This document shows positions 7,019 through 13,514 of a DNA stretch of 13,514 nucleotides, piece by piece (positions within the stretch are counted from its first letter, which is position 1; the number at the start of each line of letters is the position of its first letter). The position numbers and the translations under genes were made by a program. The stretch covers positions 1 through 13,514 of the forward strand of contig JAEZBT010000247.1 of NCBI GenBank assembly GCA_023426865.1, given 5' to 3'. Source of the DNA: Actinomycetes bacterium. Its GTDB lineage: Bacteria > Actinomycetota > Actinomycetes > Actinomycetales > Cellulomonadaceae. The notes below the pieces were generated by a model. The model was given only the letters and a program-made list of their open reading frames with translations. It made no database searches and was not told where the DNA came from.

Positions 7019-7024
7019 ACTCTA
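7019..7024 (-). promoter_or_regulatory. Candidate -10 element of the sigma factor operon
   Basis: TAGAGT on the minus strand matches TANNNT and puts +1 at about 7012, three bases before the ATG at 7009. No convincing -35 was found, so the assignment is weak. Confidence 0.35.
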
Positions 7025-7085
7025 GAGAACGCAGCACCCGGGCCGGAGGTTGTCGCCGGCGCAGGGGGCCCGGGGCCGATCGACC

Positions 7086-7115
7086 CTGACAAGGCGACCC
7101 GCGGCGCGGTTCACT
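7086..7115 (+). promoter_or_regulatory. Candidate promoter of the SRPBCC gene
   Basis: CTGACA (7086-7091), an 18-base spacer, then TTCACT (7110-7115). The -35 is one base off consensus, but the -10 lacks the usual A at its second position. The predicted +1 (about 7122) falls one base before the GTG at 7123, which suggests a leaderless message. Confidence 0.4.
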
Positions 7116-7122
7116 GGTGCGC

Positions 7123-7803
7123 GTGAACAGCGCCGCCGTCGTCCGCCGGACCCTCCTCGCCGCCATCGCCGCCGCGGGTGCGGTCGCGGCCTACCGCCAG
7201 GGGCGGCGCGCGCAGCTCGCCTTCGGCGCAACGGCGGAGGAGGAGGCGGCCGAGCTGCCGGGCGACGACCTGGTGGAGGGCGCCGATCTCGTGGCCACCC
7301 GCGCGATCACGATCCGCGCGTCGGCGGCCGACGTCTGGCCGTGGCTCGTCCAGATGGGCCAGGGGCGCGGGGGCTTCTACTCCTACGACCGCCTCGAGAA
7401 CCTTGCCGGCTGCGACATCACGAGCGCCGAGGACGTCGTGCCCGAGTGGCAGGGTGTCCACGTCGGGGACGAGGTCCGGCTGCACCCGGAGTTCGCGCTT
7501 CCGGTCGCCGTCCTGCTCCCGCAGGAGGCGTTGGTGCTGCACGGCGCCGGGCCCGTGGACGACGACGGCCCGGTGCCCTTCGACTTCACGTGGGCGTTCG
7601 TGCTGCGCCCGGCCGACGACGGCCGAACGCGGCTCGTCGTCCGCGAGCGGTACGGCTACCGCACCGGCTGGGCCGGTCGCATGGTCGAGCCGGTCTCGTG
7701 GGTGAGCTTCGTCATGACCGAGCGCATGCTCCGCGGGATCCGCGACCGCGCCGAGCGCTCTGCCGCGCGCGGGTCGGCGCCCGCGCCGGACGAGGCCGCC
7801 TGA
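7123..7803 (+). CDS. Membrane-anchored SRPBCC (START/Bet v 1-like) family protein
   Basis: A 226-residue protein with a short N-terminal hydrophobic segment (about 9-22, LLAAIAAAGAVAA) followed by an SRPBCC hydrophobic-ligand-binding fold. Family-like features are the entry strand TRAITIRASAADVWPWLVQMGQGRGGFYSYDRLE (in two parts, about 60-93), the central VHVGDEVRLHPE and the closing long helix from about 180 (MVEPVSWVSFVMTERM). SRPBCC proteins bind or cyclise lipids, polyketides and other hydrophobic molecules; nothing here shows the ligand. No Shine-Dalgarno is seen. A GTG at 7117 would add two residues, but 7123 fits the predicted transcription start. It is divergent from the sigma factor gene (about 110 bases apart) and could belong to that sigma factor's regulon, though this is only a guess. 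It converges on the monooxygenase gene with a 14-base gap. Confidence 0.82.
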   Translation: MNSAAVVRRTLLAAIAAAGAVAAYRQGRRAQLAFGATAEEEAAELPGDDLVEGADLVATRAITIRASAADVWPWLVQMGQGRGGFYSYDRLENLAGCDITSAEDVVPEWQGVHVGDEVRLHPEFALPVAVLLPQEALVLHGAGPVDDDGPVPFDFTWAFVLRPADDGRTRLVVRERYGYRTGWAGRMVEPVSWVSFVMTERMLRGIRDRAERSAARGSAPAPDEAA

Positions 7804-7817
7804 CCCAGGAGCGCGGC

Positions 7818-9290
7818 TCAGGCCGTCCGCGCCGGCGACGGCGCCACGACCCAGTCGACGACGTCGCGTGCCGTCCAGCCCTCCGGGTGTGCCTCGAGCA
7901 GGCGGCGCACGCCGTCGAGGTCGGTGCCGAGCGTCACGAGCGGTAGCTCGACGGCGCCCTCCCGCACCTGGCCCAGGCCGACGGCCGCGAGCAGCGAGTT
8001 GCACAGGCAGCCGCGCCGCGCGGCGGCCTCGGCCGTGCCGCCCTTGCGGACGTAGACGTCGACGGGCTCGGCCGGGCACTGGTAGCCCACGGTCCCGGTC
8101 GGACGGACGTACGGTCGGCGTAGGTAGCCGAGGTCGCACGGCGGGCGGACGCGGGCCTCGGCGAGCGCCTTGTCGGACAGGGTCCCTGGGAGCTGGGCGA
8201 CCTTGAACGGGAAGCCGGTGGGCGACATGTTCGGGTCCGTTCGCACCTCGAGCGTGCCGGCGCGCAGCCGGTCAAGTGCCTGCGCGCGCAACGCCGGCGT
8301 GAACCCCGACTCGGCGGCCAGGGCGAACGCGGTGCCGACCTGGACGCCCGTCGCGCCGTGGGCGAGGGCGCGGGCGAGGCCCTCGGGCGTGCCGTACCCC
8401 CCGGCGAGCCAGAACGGCAGCCCCGTCGCGGCGACGCGCGCGAGGTCCGCCTCGTCCCGGGGGCCGAAGACCGGCTGGCCCAGGTCGTCGAGCACCGGAC
8501 GGCCCCGCGCGGGGGCGTTGTGGCCCCCCGCCGTCGGGCCCTCGACGACGAACCCGTCGGGCCGCGTCCGCTCGTCCTTCGCCAGGTGCGTGGCCAGGAT
8601 GTCCGCCGAGACGATCGCCACGAAGGCCGGGCGACGGACCGTGGGCGGTGCGCCGTCGAACAGCTCGGCCGCGTCGAGCACCACGCGGTGGGTGCCCTCG
8701 GGGGCACCGAGCACGTCGACGGGCAGCTCGCCGCGGTGCCGGGCGGCGAGCTCGTCGAGCAGGTGCGGGATCTCCCGCGGGATGCCGGCGCCCATGAGCA
8801 CGGCGTCGACGCCGGCGAGCATCGCGCCGTACAGGATCGCGGGCGTGGAGAGCTGGATCTTCTCGAGCAGGTTGATGCCCACCAGGCCCTCGTGGCCCTG
8901 CTTGGCGAGGTGGACCTCCACGAACCCCGCGGCGACGGCGAGCCGCTGGGCGTCCGCGCCGGCCTGGAGCGAGGCCTTCGGCGCCTTGCCGTAGGGCTCG
9001 CCGGGCTCGCGCCCGTCGATCGCGAGGTACGTGTCGAGGATCTGGGCCGCGACGCCCCGGTAGGGGAAGTCGGCGAGCGCGCGCCGGATGGCGCGGCCCG
9101 GGTCGCCGTCCTGCAGCCGTCGGACCAGGACGAGGTCGAGCGCCGTTCCCGAGACGACGCCGAGCTGGCCGCTCCTGGCGACCTCGGCGGCCAGCTGCCA
9201 CGACGAGACAGCGACGCCCATCCCGCCCTGGATCAGTCGGGGGAGGGGGCGGTCCGGCCAGCGGGAGCCAGGTGCGGGAGTCGTCGGCAT
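7818..9290 (-). CDS. Nitronate monooxygenase-like FMN-dependent TIM-barrel enzyme
   Basis: A 490-residue member of the 2-nitropropane dioxygenase/nitronate monooxygenase superfamily. It is longer than typical enzymes of about 350 residues and closer in size to the PfaD-like branch. Visible motifs are IQGGMGVAVS (20-29, flavin end of the barrel), GPTAGGHNAP (251-260, with the His in the place of the catalytic or flavin-contacting residue), WLAGGYGTPEGLARALAHGA (294-313) and GVQVGTAFAL (315-324, phosphate-binding loop). Its true substrate is unknown. The only four cysteines are all in the C-terminal part: C385, C405, C428 and C430. GAGAGG lies seven bases before the ATG at 9290. It follows the YibE/F gene by 33 bases on the same strand, with three 15-bp-spaced repeats across the junction. 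Function beyond flavin oxidoreductase is uncertain. Confidence 0.87.
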   Translation of the reverse strand: MPTTPAPGSRWPDRPLPRLIQGGMGVAVSSWQLAAEVARSGQLGVVSGTALDLVLVRRLQDGDPGRAIRRALADFPYRGVAAQILDTYLAIDGREPGEPYGKAPKASLQAGADAQRLAVAAGFVEVHLAKQGHEGLVGINLLEKIQLSTPAILYGAMLAGVDAVLMGAGIPREIPHLLDELAARHRGELPVDVLGAPEGTHRVVLDAAELFDGAPPTVRRPAFVAIVSADILATHLAKDERTRPDGFVVEGPTAGGHNAPARGRPVLDDLGQPVFGPRDEADLARVAATGLPFWLAGGYGTPEGLARALAHGATGVQVGTAFALAAESGFTPALRAQALDRLRAGTLEVRTDPNMSPTGFPFKVAQLPGTLSDKALAEARVRPPCDLGYLRRPYVRPTGTVGYQCPAEPVDVYVRKGGTAEAAARRGCLCNSLLAAVGLGQVREGAVELPLVTLGTDLDGVRRLLEAHPEGWTARDVVDWVVAPSPARTA

Positions 9291-9302
9291 GGACGGGCCT
9301 CT

Positions 9303-9339
9303 CGTAGGTGACGGTTCCGTAGGTTACTTTGCCGTAGGT
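9303..9339. repeat. Three CGTAGGT direct repeats at exact 15-bp spacing (candidate operator)
   Basis: CGTAGGT occurs at 9303-9309, 9318-9324 and 9333-9339; the first two copies extend to CGTAGGTGAC and CGTAGGTTAC. The first lies between the genes, the second overlaps the YibE/F stop codon, and the third is inside its last codons. They sit just upstream of the monooxygenase start and around a possible minus-strand -10 (TAACCT, 9326-9321). The regular spacing suggests a multi-site operator for an unknown regulator. Confidence 0.6.
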
Positions 9340-10646
9340 TCGTCGCCGGGGCCTGGGTCCTGAGTCGCAGACGCACGTCGCGCGTCGTGCGTATGGCCGT
9401 CTCCGTCGCTGCCGCGGCCCGGTGAGCCGGGCGGCCCCGGCCGCGCCGGGGTCGACGTCACCACGAGCGCGCCGATCGCGGTGGTCAGCGGGATCGCCAG
9501 CACCAGGCCGATCGAGCCGACGAGCGTGCGCGCGATCTCCTCGGCGAACTCGCCGGAGCTGATCGTCTGCCACAGGGGCAGCCGGTAGACCTCGAGCAGG
9601 AGCAGGACCGGCAGCGCGGCGCCCGCGTACGCGAAGGCGATCGTGTACACGGTCGAGGCGATGTGGTCGCGGCCGATCCGCATGCCGCGGGCCACGAGCG
9701 TCTGCCAGGACGCCGTCGGGTCGGACGCGCGGAGCTCCCAGATCGCCGACGCCTGCGTGATCGTGACGTCGTTGAGCACGCCTAGCCCGGCGAGGACGAC
9801 GCCCGCGAGGAAGATGCCGCGCAGGCCGTCGCTGTTGAGGTGCCCGGTGAGCTGCGCGAGGCGGTACGTGTCCTCGGTCTCGATACCGGTGATGTGCGCC
9901 GCACCGGCGGCCATGACGCCCAGCAGAGCCGTCGCCGCCAGCCCCGCGAAGGTGCCGAGCAGCGCGACGGACGTGCGTAGCGAGAACCCGTGTGCGAGGT
10001 ACAGGACGACGAACATGATCGCGGCCGAGCCCACGAGCCCGACCGCGAGCGGCTCGGCGCCGCGCAGCAGCGCGGGCAGCATGAACGCGCCGATGACGAC
10101 GAACGCCAGCACGAGCCCGACCAGTGCCCGCAGGCCGCGCATCCGCGCCACGGCGACCACGACCAGCGCGAACAGACCCGCGAGGACCATGAGCGGCACG
10201 GTGCGGGCGAAGTCGTACCAGGCCCAGACCTCGGGCTCGGTCTCGGTGGCGAGGTAGTGCACCAGGACGATCCGCGCGCCCACCGGGACGTCGCGCGGGC
10301 CGACCGTCGCCGGGGCCCAGACGGTCAGCTCGCGGCCGTCGTCGGCGCCACCGAGCACCTCCACGTGCAGGAGCAGGCAGGGCACCGTCCTGGGGATCTC
10401 GCCGCTCGGGAGCCGGTCCTCGTTGGTGCCACCGCACTCCTCCTCGTCGAGGGCGGTGACCCGCGCGGTCGGGTACTCCGCGGGCATGTCGACGATGCCC
10501 GTCGCGGGTGGCTCGCCGGTGGGCCAGAGCACGACCATCCCGACGAGCGTCGCGACGGCGATCGGCAGCAGGATCGCGGCGATGATCCTCGTCATGCGGT
10601 CGGCAGCCACGGGGAGATCCTGCCGCGTCGAGCGCTGCCGGCGCAC
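9324..10646 (-). CDS. YibE/F-family multipass membrane protein
   Basis: A 440-residue membrane protein of the YibE/F-like family, whose biochemical role is unknown. A first helix (about 19-41) leads into an extracytoplasmic domain (about 42-147) with two cysteines, C71 and C90, that could form a disulfide. Roughly seven further helices follow between about 149 and 397. Family-typical segments are VGLVLAFVVIGAFMLPALL, YLAHGFSLRTSVALLGTF, and the conserved loop with LAGLGVLNDVTITQASAI (285-302) and RIGRDHIASTVYTIAFAYAG (323-342). The cytoplasmic tail (400-440) is polar and contains HTH. The GTG at 10646 is preferred because it lies exactly at the predicted +1; an ATG at residue 18 lacks a ribosome site. 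It is divergent from dusB and lies upstream of the monooxygenase, probably in one transcript. Confidence 0.88.
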   Translation of the reverse strand: MRRQRSTRQDLPVAADRMTRIIAAILLPIAVATLVGMVVLWPTGEPPATGIVDMPAEYPTARVTALDEEECGGTNEDRLPSGEIPRTVPCLLLHVEVLGGADDGRELTVWAPATVGPRDVPVGARIVLVHYLATETEPEVWAWYDFARTVPLMVLAGLFALVVVAVARMRGLRALVGLVLAFVVIGAFMLPALLRGAEPLAVGLVGSAAIMFVVLYLAHGFSLRTSVALLGTFAGLAATALLGVMAAGAAHITGIETEDTYRLAQLTGHLNSDGLRGIFLAGVVLAGLGVLNDVTITQASAIWELRASDPTASWQTLVARGMRIGRDHIASTVYTIAFAYAGAALPVLLLLEVYRLPLWQTISSGEFAEEIARTLVGSIGLVLAIPLTTAIGALVVTSTPARPGPPGSPGRGSDGDGHTHDARRASATQDPGPGDEPTAK

Positions 10647-10651
10647 GATGG

Positions 10652-10658
10652 GAGAATC
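10652..10658. promoter_or_regulatory. Symmetric -10 element serving dusB and YibE/F in opposite directions
   Basis: On the plus strand GAGAAT (10652-10657) has the -11 A and -7 T, with +1 at 10664, the first base of the dusB GTG. On the minus strand GATTCT (10658-10653) uses the same two base pairs in swapped roles, with +1 at 10646, the first base of the YibE/F GTG. No strong -35 is seen on either side. Confidence 0.55.
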
Positions 10659-10663
10659 GTCCG

Positions 10664-11872
10664 GTGAGCCTCCCGTCCGTCGCGCAGCAGTCCGCGCCCG
10701 CCCCCGGGCCGTCGCCCGCGGGCGCGCCCGTGCTGCCGCCCCTGCGCATCGGGCCGATCACGGTGGACACGCCCGTGGTGCTGGCACCGATGGCGGGGGT
10801 GACGAACCGTGCGTTCCGCCGCCTGTGCCGCGAGCACGGGGCGGGCCTGTACGTCGCGGAGATGGTGACCTCCCGGGCGCTGGTCGAGCGCACCCCGGAG
10901 TCGCTGCGCATCATCCGGCACGACCCCGACGAGCGTCCGCGCTCCGTGCAGGTGTACGGGGTCGACCCAGCGACCGTCGGGGCGGCCGTGCGGATGCTCG
11001 CGGGCGAGGACCGGGCCGACCACGTCGACCTGAACTTCGGCTGCCCCGTGCCGAAGGTCACCCGGCGCGGGGGCGGCGCCGTGCTGCCCTGGAAGCGGGA
11101 CCTGTTCGCCGCCATCGTGCGGGCGGCCGTGGCGGCGGCGGAGCCGTTCGGCGTGCCGGTGACCATCAAGATGCGCAAGGGCGTCGACGAGGACCACCTC
11201 ACCTACCTCGAAGCCGGTCGGGTCGCCGAGGACGCCGGTGTCGCGGCGGTCGCCCTGCACGCGCGCACCGCCGCCGACCACTACTCGGGCACCGCAGACT
11301 GGCCCGCCATCGCGCGCCTCAAGGAGGCGGTCACCTCGATCCCCGTGCTCGGGAACGGGGACATCTGGTCGGCCGAGGATGCGCTCGCGATGGTGCGCGA
11401 GACGGGCTGCGACGGAGTCGTCGTCGGGCGGGGGTGCCAGGGCCGACCGTGGCTGTTCGCGGACCTCGCCGCCGCGTTCCACGGGTCCGACGCTCGGGTG
11501 CGGCCGGGGCTGCGCGACGTCGCCGCCGCGATCCGCCGGCACGCCGAGCTCATGGTCGCCGAGTTCGGCGACGAGCTGAAGGCCCTGCGCGAGATGCGCA
11601 AGCACATGGCCTGGTACCTCAAGGGCTACGTCGTGGGCGGTGAGCTGCGGCGCGAGCTCGGGCTGGTCGAGAACCTGACCCACCTCGACACGCTGCTGGC
11701 CCGGCTCGACCTCGACCAGCCCTACCCGGGCGAGGCGGCGGAGGGCCAGCGCGGGCGTGCGGGTTCCCCGAAGCGTCCGGTGGTGCCGGACGGCTGGCTC
11801 GACTCGCGCGAGCTCGACGAGTCGTTCCGCGCGGCGCTGGCCGAGGCCGAGCTGAGCGTCTCGGGCGGCTGA
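10664..11872 (+). CDS. dusB: tRNA-dihydrouridine synthase DusB
   Basis: A 402-residue FMN-dependent enzyme that reduces specific uridines in the tRNA D-loop to dihydrouridine. After a proline/alanine-rich N-terminus (1-25), the TIM barrel begins at LRIGPITVDTPVVLAPMAGVTN (27-48, in two parts). The catalytic cysteine is C127 in NFGCPVPKVTRRGGG. Flavin-contact positions include VTIKMRKG (166-173), LHARTAADHYSG (198-209), PVLGNGDI (227-234) and GVVVGRGCQGRPWLF (251-265). A helical RNA-binding domain fills the C-terminus to about residue 350, followed by a variable tail. The length fits actinobacterial DusB (nifR3-type). The GTG at 10664 has no Shine-Dalgarno but sits at the predicted +1 of a -10 element, suggesting a leaderless mRNA. 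Divergent from YibE/F. Confidence 0.95.
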   Translation: MSLPSVAQQSAPAPGPSPAGAPVLPPLRIGPITVDTPVVLAPMAGVTNRAFRRLCREHGAGLYVAEMVTSRALVERTPESLRIIRHDPDERPRSVQVYGVDPATVGAAVRMLAGEDRADHVDLNFGCPVPKVTRRGGGAVLPWKRDLFAAIVRAAVAAAEPFGVPVTIKMRKGVDEDHLTYLEAGRVAEDAGVAAVALHARTAADHYSGTADWPAIARLKEAVTSIPVLGNGDIWSAEDALAMVRETGCDGVVVGRGCQGRPWLFADLAAAFHGSDARVRPGLRDVAAAIRRHAELMVAEFGDELKALREMRKHMAWYLKGYVVGGELRRELGLVENLTHLDTLLARLDLDQPYPGEAAEGQRGRAGSPKRPVVPDGWLDSRELDESFRAALAEAELSVSGG

Positions 11873-11875
11873 GGC

Positions 11876-11901
11876 ACGGCCGCGCCGACCGCCCCGGCCG
11901 T
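11876..11901 (+). terminator. Possible stem-loop after dusB
   Basis: ACGGCCG (11876-11882) and CGGCCGT (11895-11901) form a perfect 7-bp stem around a 12-base loop just after the dusB stop. There is no T-run, and the right arm overlaps the -10 of the next gene, so an attenuating or terminating role is only possible. Confidence 0.3.
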
Positions 11902-11906
11902 AGTGT
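11901..11906 (+). promoter_or_regulatory. -10 element of the first propeller gene
   Basis: TAGTGT matches TANNNT and is followed by exactly six bases and then the GTG at 11913, so the transcript should start at the start codon. No clear -35 is present. The same layout recurs before the next gene. Confidence 0.6.
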
Positions 11907-11912
11907 CGGGCT

Positions 11913-13394
11913 GTGCGCGACGACGACATCGTCCGGCTCGACCTGGGGGAGATCGAGAGCGCCGACGCGCTCGCCGGGTCCGCACGACAGGACGCCGACG
12001 GGGACGGGCAGAGCCCGGGCCGTCGTCTTCTCCGGGGGTGGCGGGCCGGCGTCGTCGCGGGCGTGGTGATCCTGGTCCTGGCCGCCGTGGGCGGTCTGCT
12101 GGCCATGCGCGACGCGTGGGAGAGCGAGGAGCGTCGCAGGGCGCTCGAGCGGGCCGGGCTGCCGTTCGTGGACCTCGCGTCCCCGCTGGCCGAGGCGTGG
12201 CGCCTCGAGGACAGCCGGCTCGCCGCGTCCACCGCCGAGGTCCTGGTCGTGGGCTCCGGCACGCCGTCCGTGACCGCGTGGCGCGGCGTCGACCCGGCGA
12301 CGGGGCGGATCCGCTGGGAGGTGCCGGGCGCCGACGGCTGGTGCCGGGCGTGGGACCCGCGCGACACGGGCGCCGGTCCGTCCGCGGCGTCGAGCGTCCC
12401 CACGCTGCTGGCGATCGTGGACGCGCGGTTCGACGGCGCGCTCCCGACGGCTGCGGCCGGTACCGACGTCCGCGTGCTCGACCTCGCCACCGGCGAGGAG
12501 ACGGCGACGCTGGCGTTCCCGGGCGACGTCGTGGACGTCGAGCCGGTCGGGGAGTCGGTCGTCGCCGTGGCGGTCGGCATGGACGGCACGTTCTCCGTGG
12601 CCCGCACCGACCTCGCCGGCGAGAACCTGTGGACGGCGCGCACCCCGTTCTCCACGGTCGGCCAGGCGGCCGTCCCCTCCCTCTTCGCCTCCGTCGTCGA
12701 GGACGTGGTGTCCCTCGTTACGCTCGAAGGGGTCCCCGTCGCCGCGTTCGACCTCGCGACGGGCGCGGCCCTGGAGCCCGACGACGGGGGCCTGCTGTCG
12801 CCCACCGCACGGGTCACTCTCGCCGACGGCGGCCGCGCCGAGATGCGTGTCAGCGCCCTGCGGATGGCCGATGGCGAGTCCTACCTGGGCGAGCCCGTCG
12901 TCGTGGTGAGCGGGCCCGACGGAGCCGAGCGCTTCCGGACCGACGGTCGGCTCGTCGTCCCCGAGTACTCCGACGGCTCTGCGCCCGACCGCCTCCTGGT
13001 CCGGCTCACCGGCGACGGCGGGCCGGCGATGGTCGCCCTCGACGTCGGCACGGGCGCGCAGCGGTGGTCCGCACCGGAGGTGCCGCTGGCGGCGAGGCTG
13101 CAGGTGGGCGGTGTCCTCGTGGGCGAGTCGCGCGGGGTGTGGGCGATCGACCTGGGCTCCGGGGAGAAGCTCTGGCAGGAGGAGGCGCTCATCGGGACGC
13201 CTGGCCGACCGGTGACCGACGGTAGTCGGGTCCTCGTGGTCACGGGGGATGGCCCAGGCGGGCTCACGGCGCTGGACCTGCGCACCGGTGCGCAGGTGTG
13301 GTCCGTCCCCGCCCCGGGGGCGGTGGCCGGTCTGGACGCAGTCCCCGGCGGCGTGGTCGTCGCCACCTCCGACGCGCTCATCGCGTACCGCTGA
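11913..13394 (+). CDS. Membrane-anchored PQQ-type beta-propeller protein
   Basis: A 493-residue protein with a short acidic cytoplasmic N-terminus containing DDDIVRLDLGEIESADA (3-19), an arginine-containing boundary, one transmembrane helix (about 46-66) and a large extracytoplasmic domain. That domain has repeated PQQ-like blade motifs of the type LD-x-x-T-G-x-x-x-W: at about 125-138 (GVDPATGRIRWEVP), 188-199, 278-289, 375-388 (ALDVGTGAQRWSAP), 411-424 and 453-466 (ALDLRTGAQVWSVP). This fits a seven- or eight-bladed propeller. Such anchored propellers are usually binding or scaffold proteins; no PQQ cofactor or dehydrogenase residues can be claimed, so the function is unknown. The single cysteine is C144. 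The GTG start lies at the predicted +1. It follows dusB by 40 bases and precedes a paralogue. Confidence 0.85.
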   Translation: MRDDDIVRLDLGEIESADALAGSARQDADGDGQSPGRRLLRGWRAGVVAGVVILVLAAVGGLLAMRDAWESEERRRALERAGLPFVDLASPLAEAWRLEDSRLAASTAEVLVVGSGTPSVTAWRGVDPATGRIRWEVPGADGWCRAWDPRDTGAGPSAASSVPTLLAIVDARFDGALPTAAAGTDVRVLDLATGEETATLAFPGDVVDVEPVGESVVAVAVGMDGTFSVARTDLAGENLWTARTPFSTVGQAAVPSLFASVVEDVVSLVTLEGVPVAAFDLATGAALEPDDGGLLSPTARVTLADGGRAEMRVSALRMADGESYLGEPVVVVSGPDGAERFRTDGRLVVPEYSDGSAPDRLLVRLTGDGGPAMVALDVGTGAQRWSAPEVPLAARLQVGGVLVGESRGVWAIDLGSGEKLWQEEALIGTPGRPVTDGSRVLVVTGDGPGGLTALDLRTGAQVWSVPAPGAVAGLDAVPGGVVVATSDALIAYR

Positions 13395-13421
13395 CCTGCC
13401 GCGTCGGCCCCGCGCGCCGGA

Positions 13422-13427
13422 TACTGT
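13422..13427 (+). promoter_or_regulatory. -10 element of the second propeller-like gene
   Basis: TACTGT followed by six bases and the GTG at 13434. From the -10 through the first codons, 15 of 19 bases match the region before the upstream paralogue, supporting both promoters. Confidence 0.6.
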
Positions 13428-13433
13428 CGGCTG

Positions 13434-13514
13434 GTGCGCGGCGGTGACGACGACACGATCCCCGTCGACCTGGGCGAGGTCGACAGCCCGGACGCGCGCC
13501 GCGCGGAGGGCGAC
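13434..13514 (+). CDS. Start of a paralogue of the upstream propeller protein (cut by window edge)
   Basis: Only 27 codons are visible. The N-terminus reads MRGGDDDTIPVDLGEVDSPDA and then an Arg/Glu/Asp-rich stretch. It parallels the upstream MRDDDIVRLDLGEIESADA: an acidic start, then (V/L)DLGE, then a Ser and a DA pair. The promoter layout and GTG are also shared. This implies a tandem duplication of the membrane-anchored propeller gene. Whether a transmembrane helix and propeller follow lies beyond the window. Confidence 0.65.
   Translation, partial: MRGGDDDTIPVDLGEVDSPDARRAEGD

Noticed and set aside
8272..11202. Very long open frame on the minus strand running across the monooxygenase, YibE/F and dusB regions
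   Set aside because: It is arginine/alanine/proline-rich, lies out of frame with the recognisable enzymes, and is typical of shadow frames in high-GC DNA.
10592..12817. Long minus-strand open frame opposite dusB and the propeller gene
   Set aside because: Low-complexity serine/arginine/threonine-rich translation without domain features; dusB and the propeller gene on the plus strand are well supported.
1..13514. CRISPR array, tRNA or rRNA genes, insertion sequences, phage or defence genes
   Set aside because: No regular repeat-spacer pattern, no tRNA-like cloverleaf noticed, no transposase or integrase, and uniform composition throughout.

Overview
The window is very GC-rich. It carries densely packed genes of an actinobacterium, probably a Micrococcales/Cellulomonas-like organism. 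That placement rests on base composition, frequent GTG starts, an alpha2-type GlyRS next to a Zur/znu locus, a SigE-family sigma factor, a YibE/F protein and PQQ-propeller membrane proteins; it was not tested by any search. No tRNA, rRNA, CRISPR array, transposase or phage gene was seen, and no stretch over 300 bases lacks a gene. It looks like ordinary chromosome with uniform composition rather than a transferred island.

Layout. Positions 1-3458 (minus strand) hold a zinc operon, znuA-znuC-znuB-zur plus a DedA-like membrane protein cut by the window edge. All junctions overlap by 1-4 bases. A near-perfect 15-bp Zur-type operator (3458-3472) covers the -10 region of the znuA promoter, so Zur probably represses its own operon. 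Divergently, glyS (3623-5005, +) encodes glycyl-tRNA synthetase. Convergent with glyS is a two-gene unit (5013-7009, minus): a SigE-family ECF sigma factor and a single-pass membrane protein that overlaps it by 4 bases and is a candidate anti-sigma or sensor. Next come a membrane-anchored SRPBCC protein (7123-7803, +) and a minus-strand pair, a YibE/F multipass membrane protein followed by an FMN-dependent nitronate monooxygenase-like enzyme. Three CGTAGGT repeats at exact 15-bp spacing lie at the junction of that pair. Divergent from YibE/F is dusB (10664-11872, +), then a membrane-anchored PQQ-type beta-propeller protein (11913-13394, +) and the first codons of a tandem paralogue of it.

The most interesting signals are regulatory. 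Several genes have a TANNNT-like -10 element six or seven bases before the start codon, which predicts leaderless mRNAs. The dusB/YibE-F divergence has one symmetric -10 element whose A and T base pairs would serve both directions, with a GTG exactly at the predicted +1 on each strand. At znuA the Zur operator, the -10 element and the start codon are nearly superimposed. No wholly new defence or metabolic system is evident. The least characterised parts are the sigma/membrane-protein pair, the tandem propeller family and the YibE/F-oxidoreductase pair.
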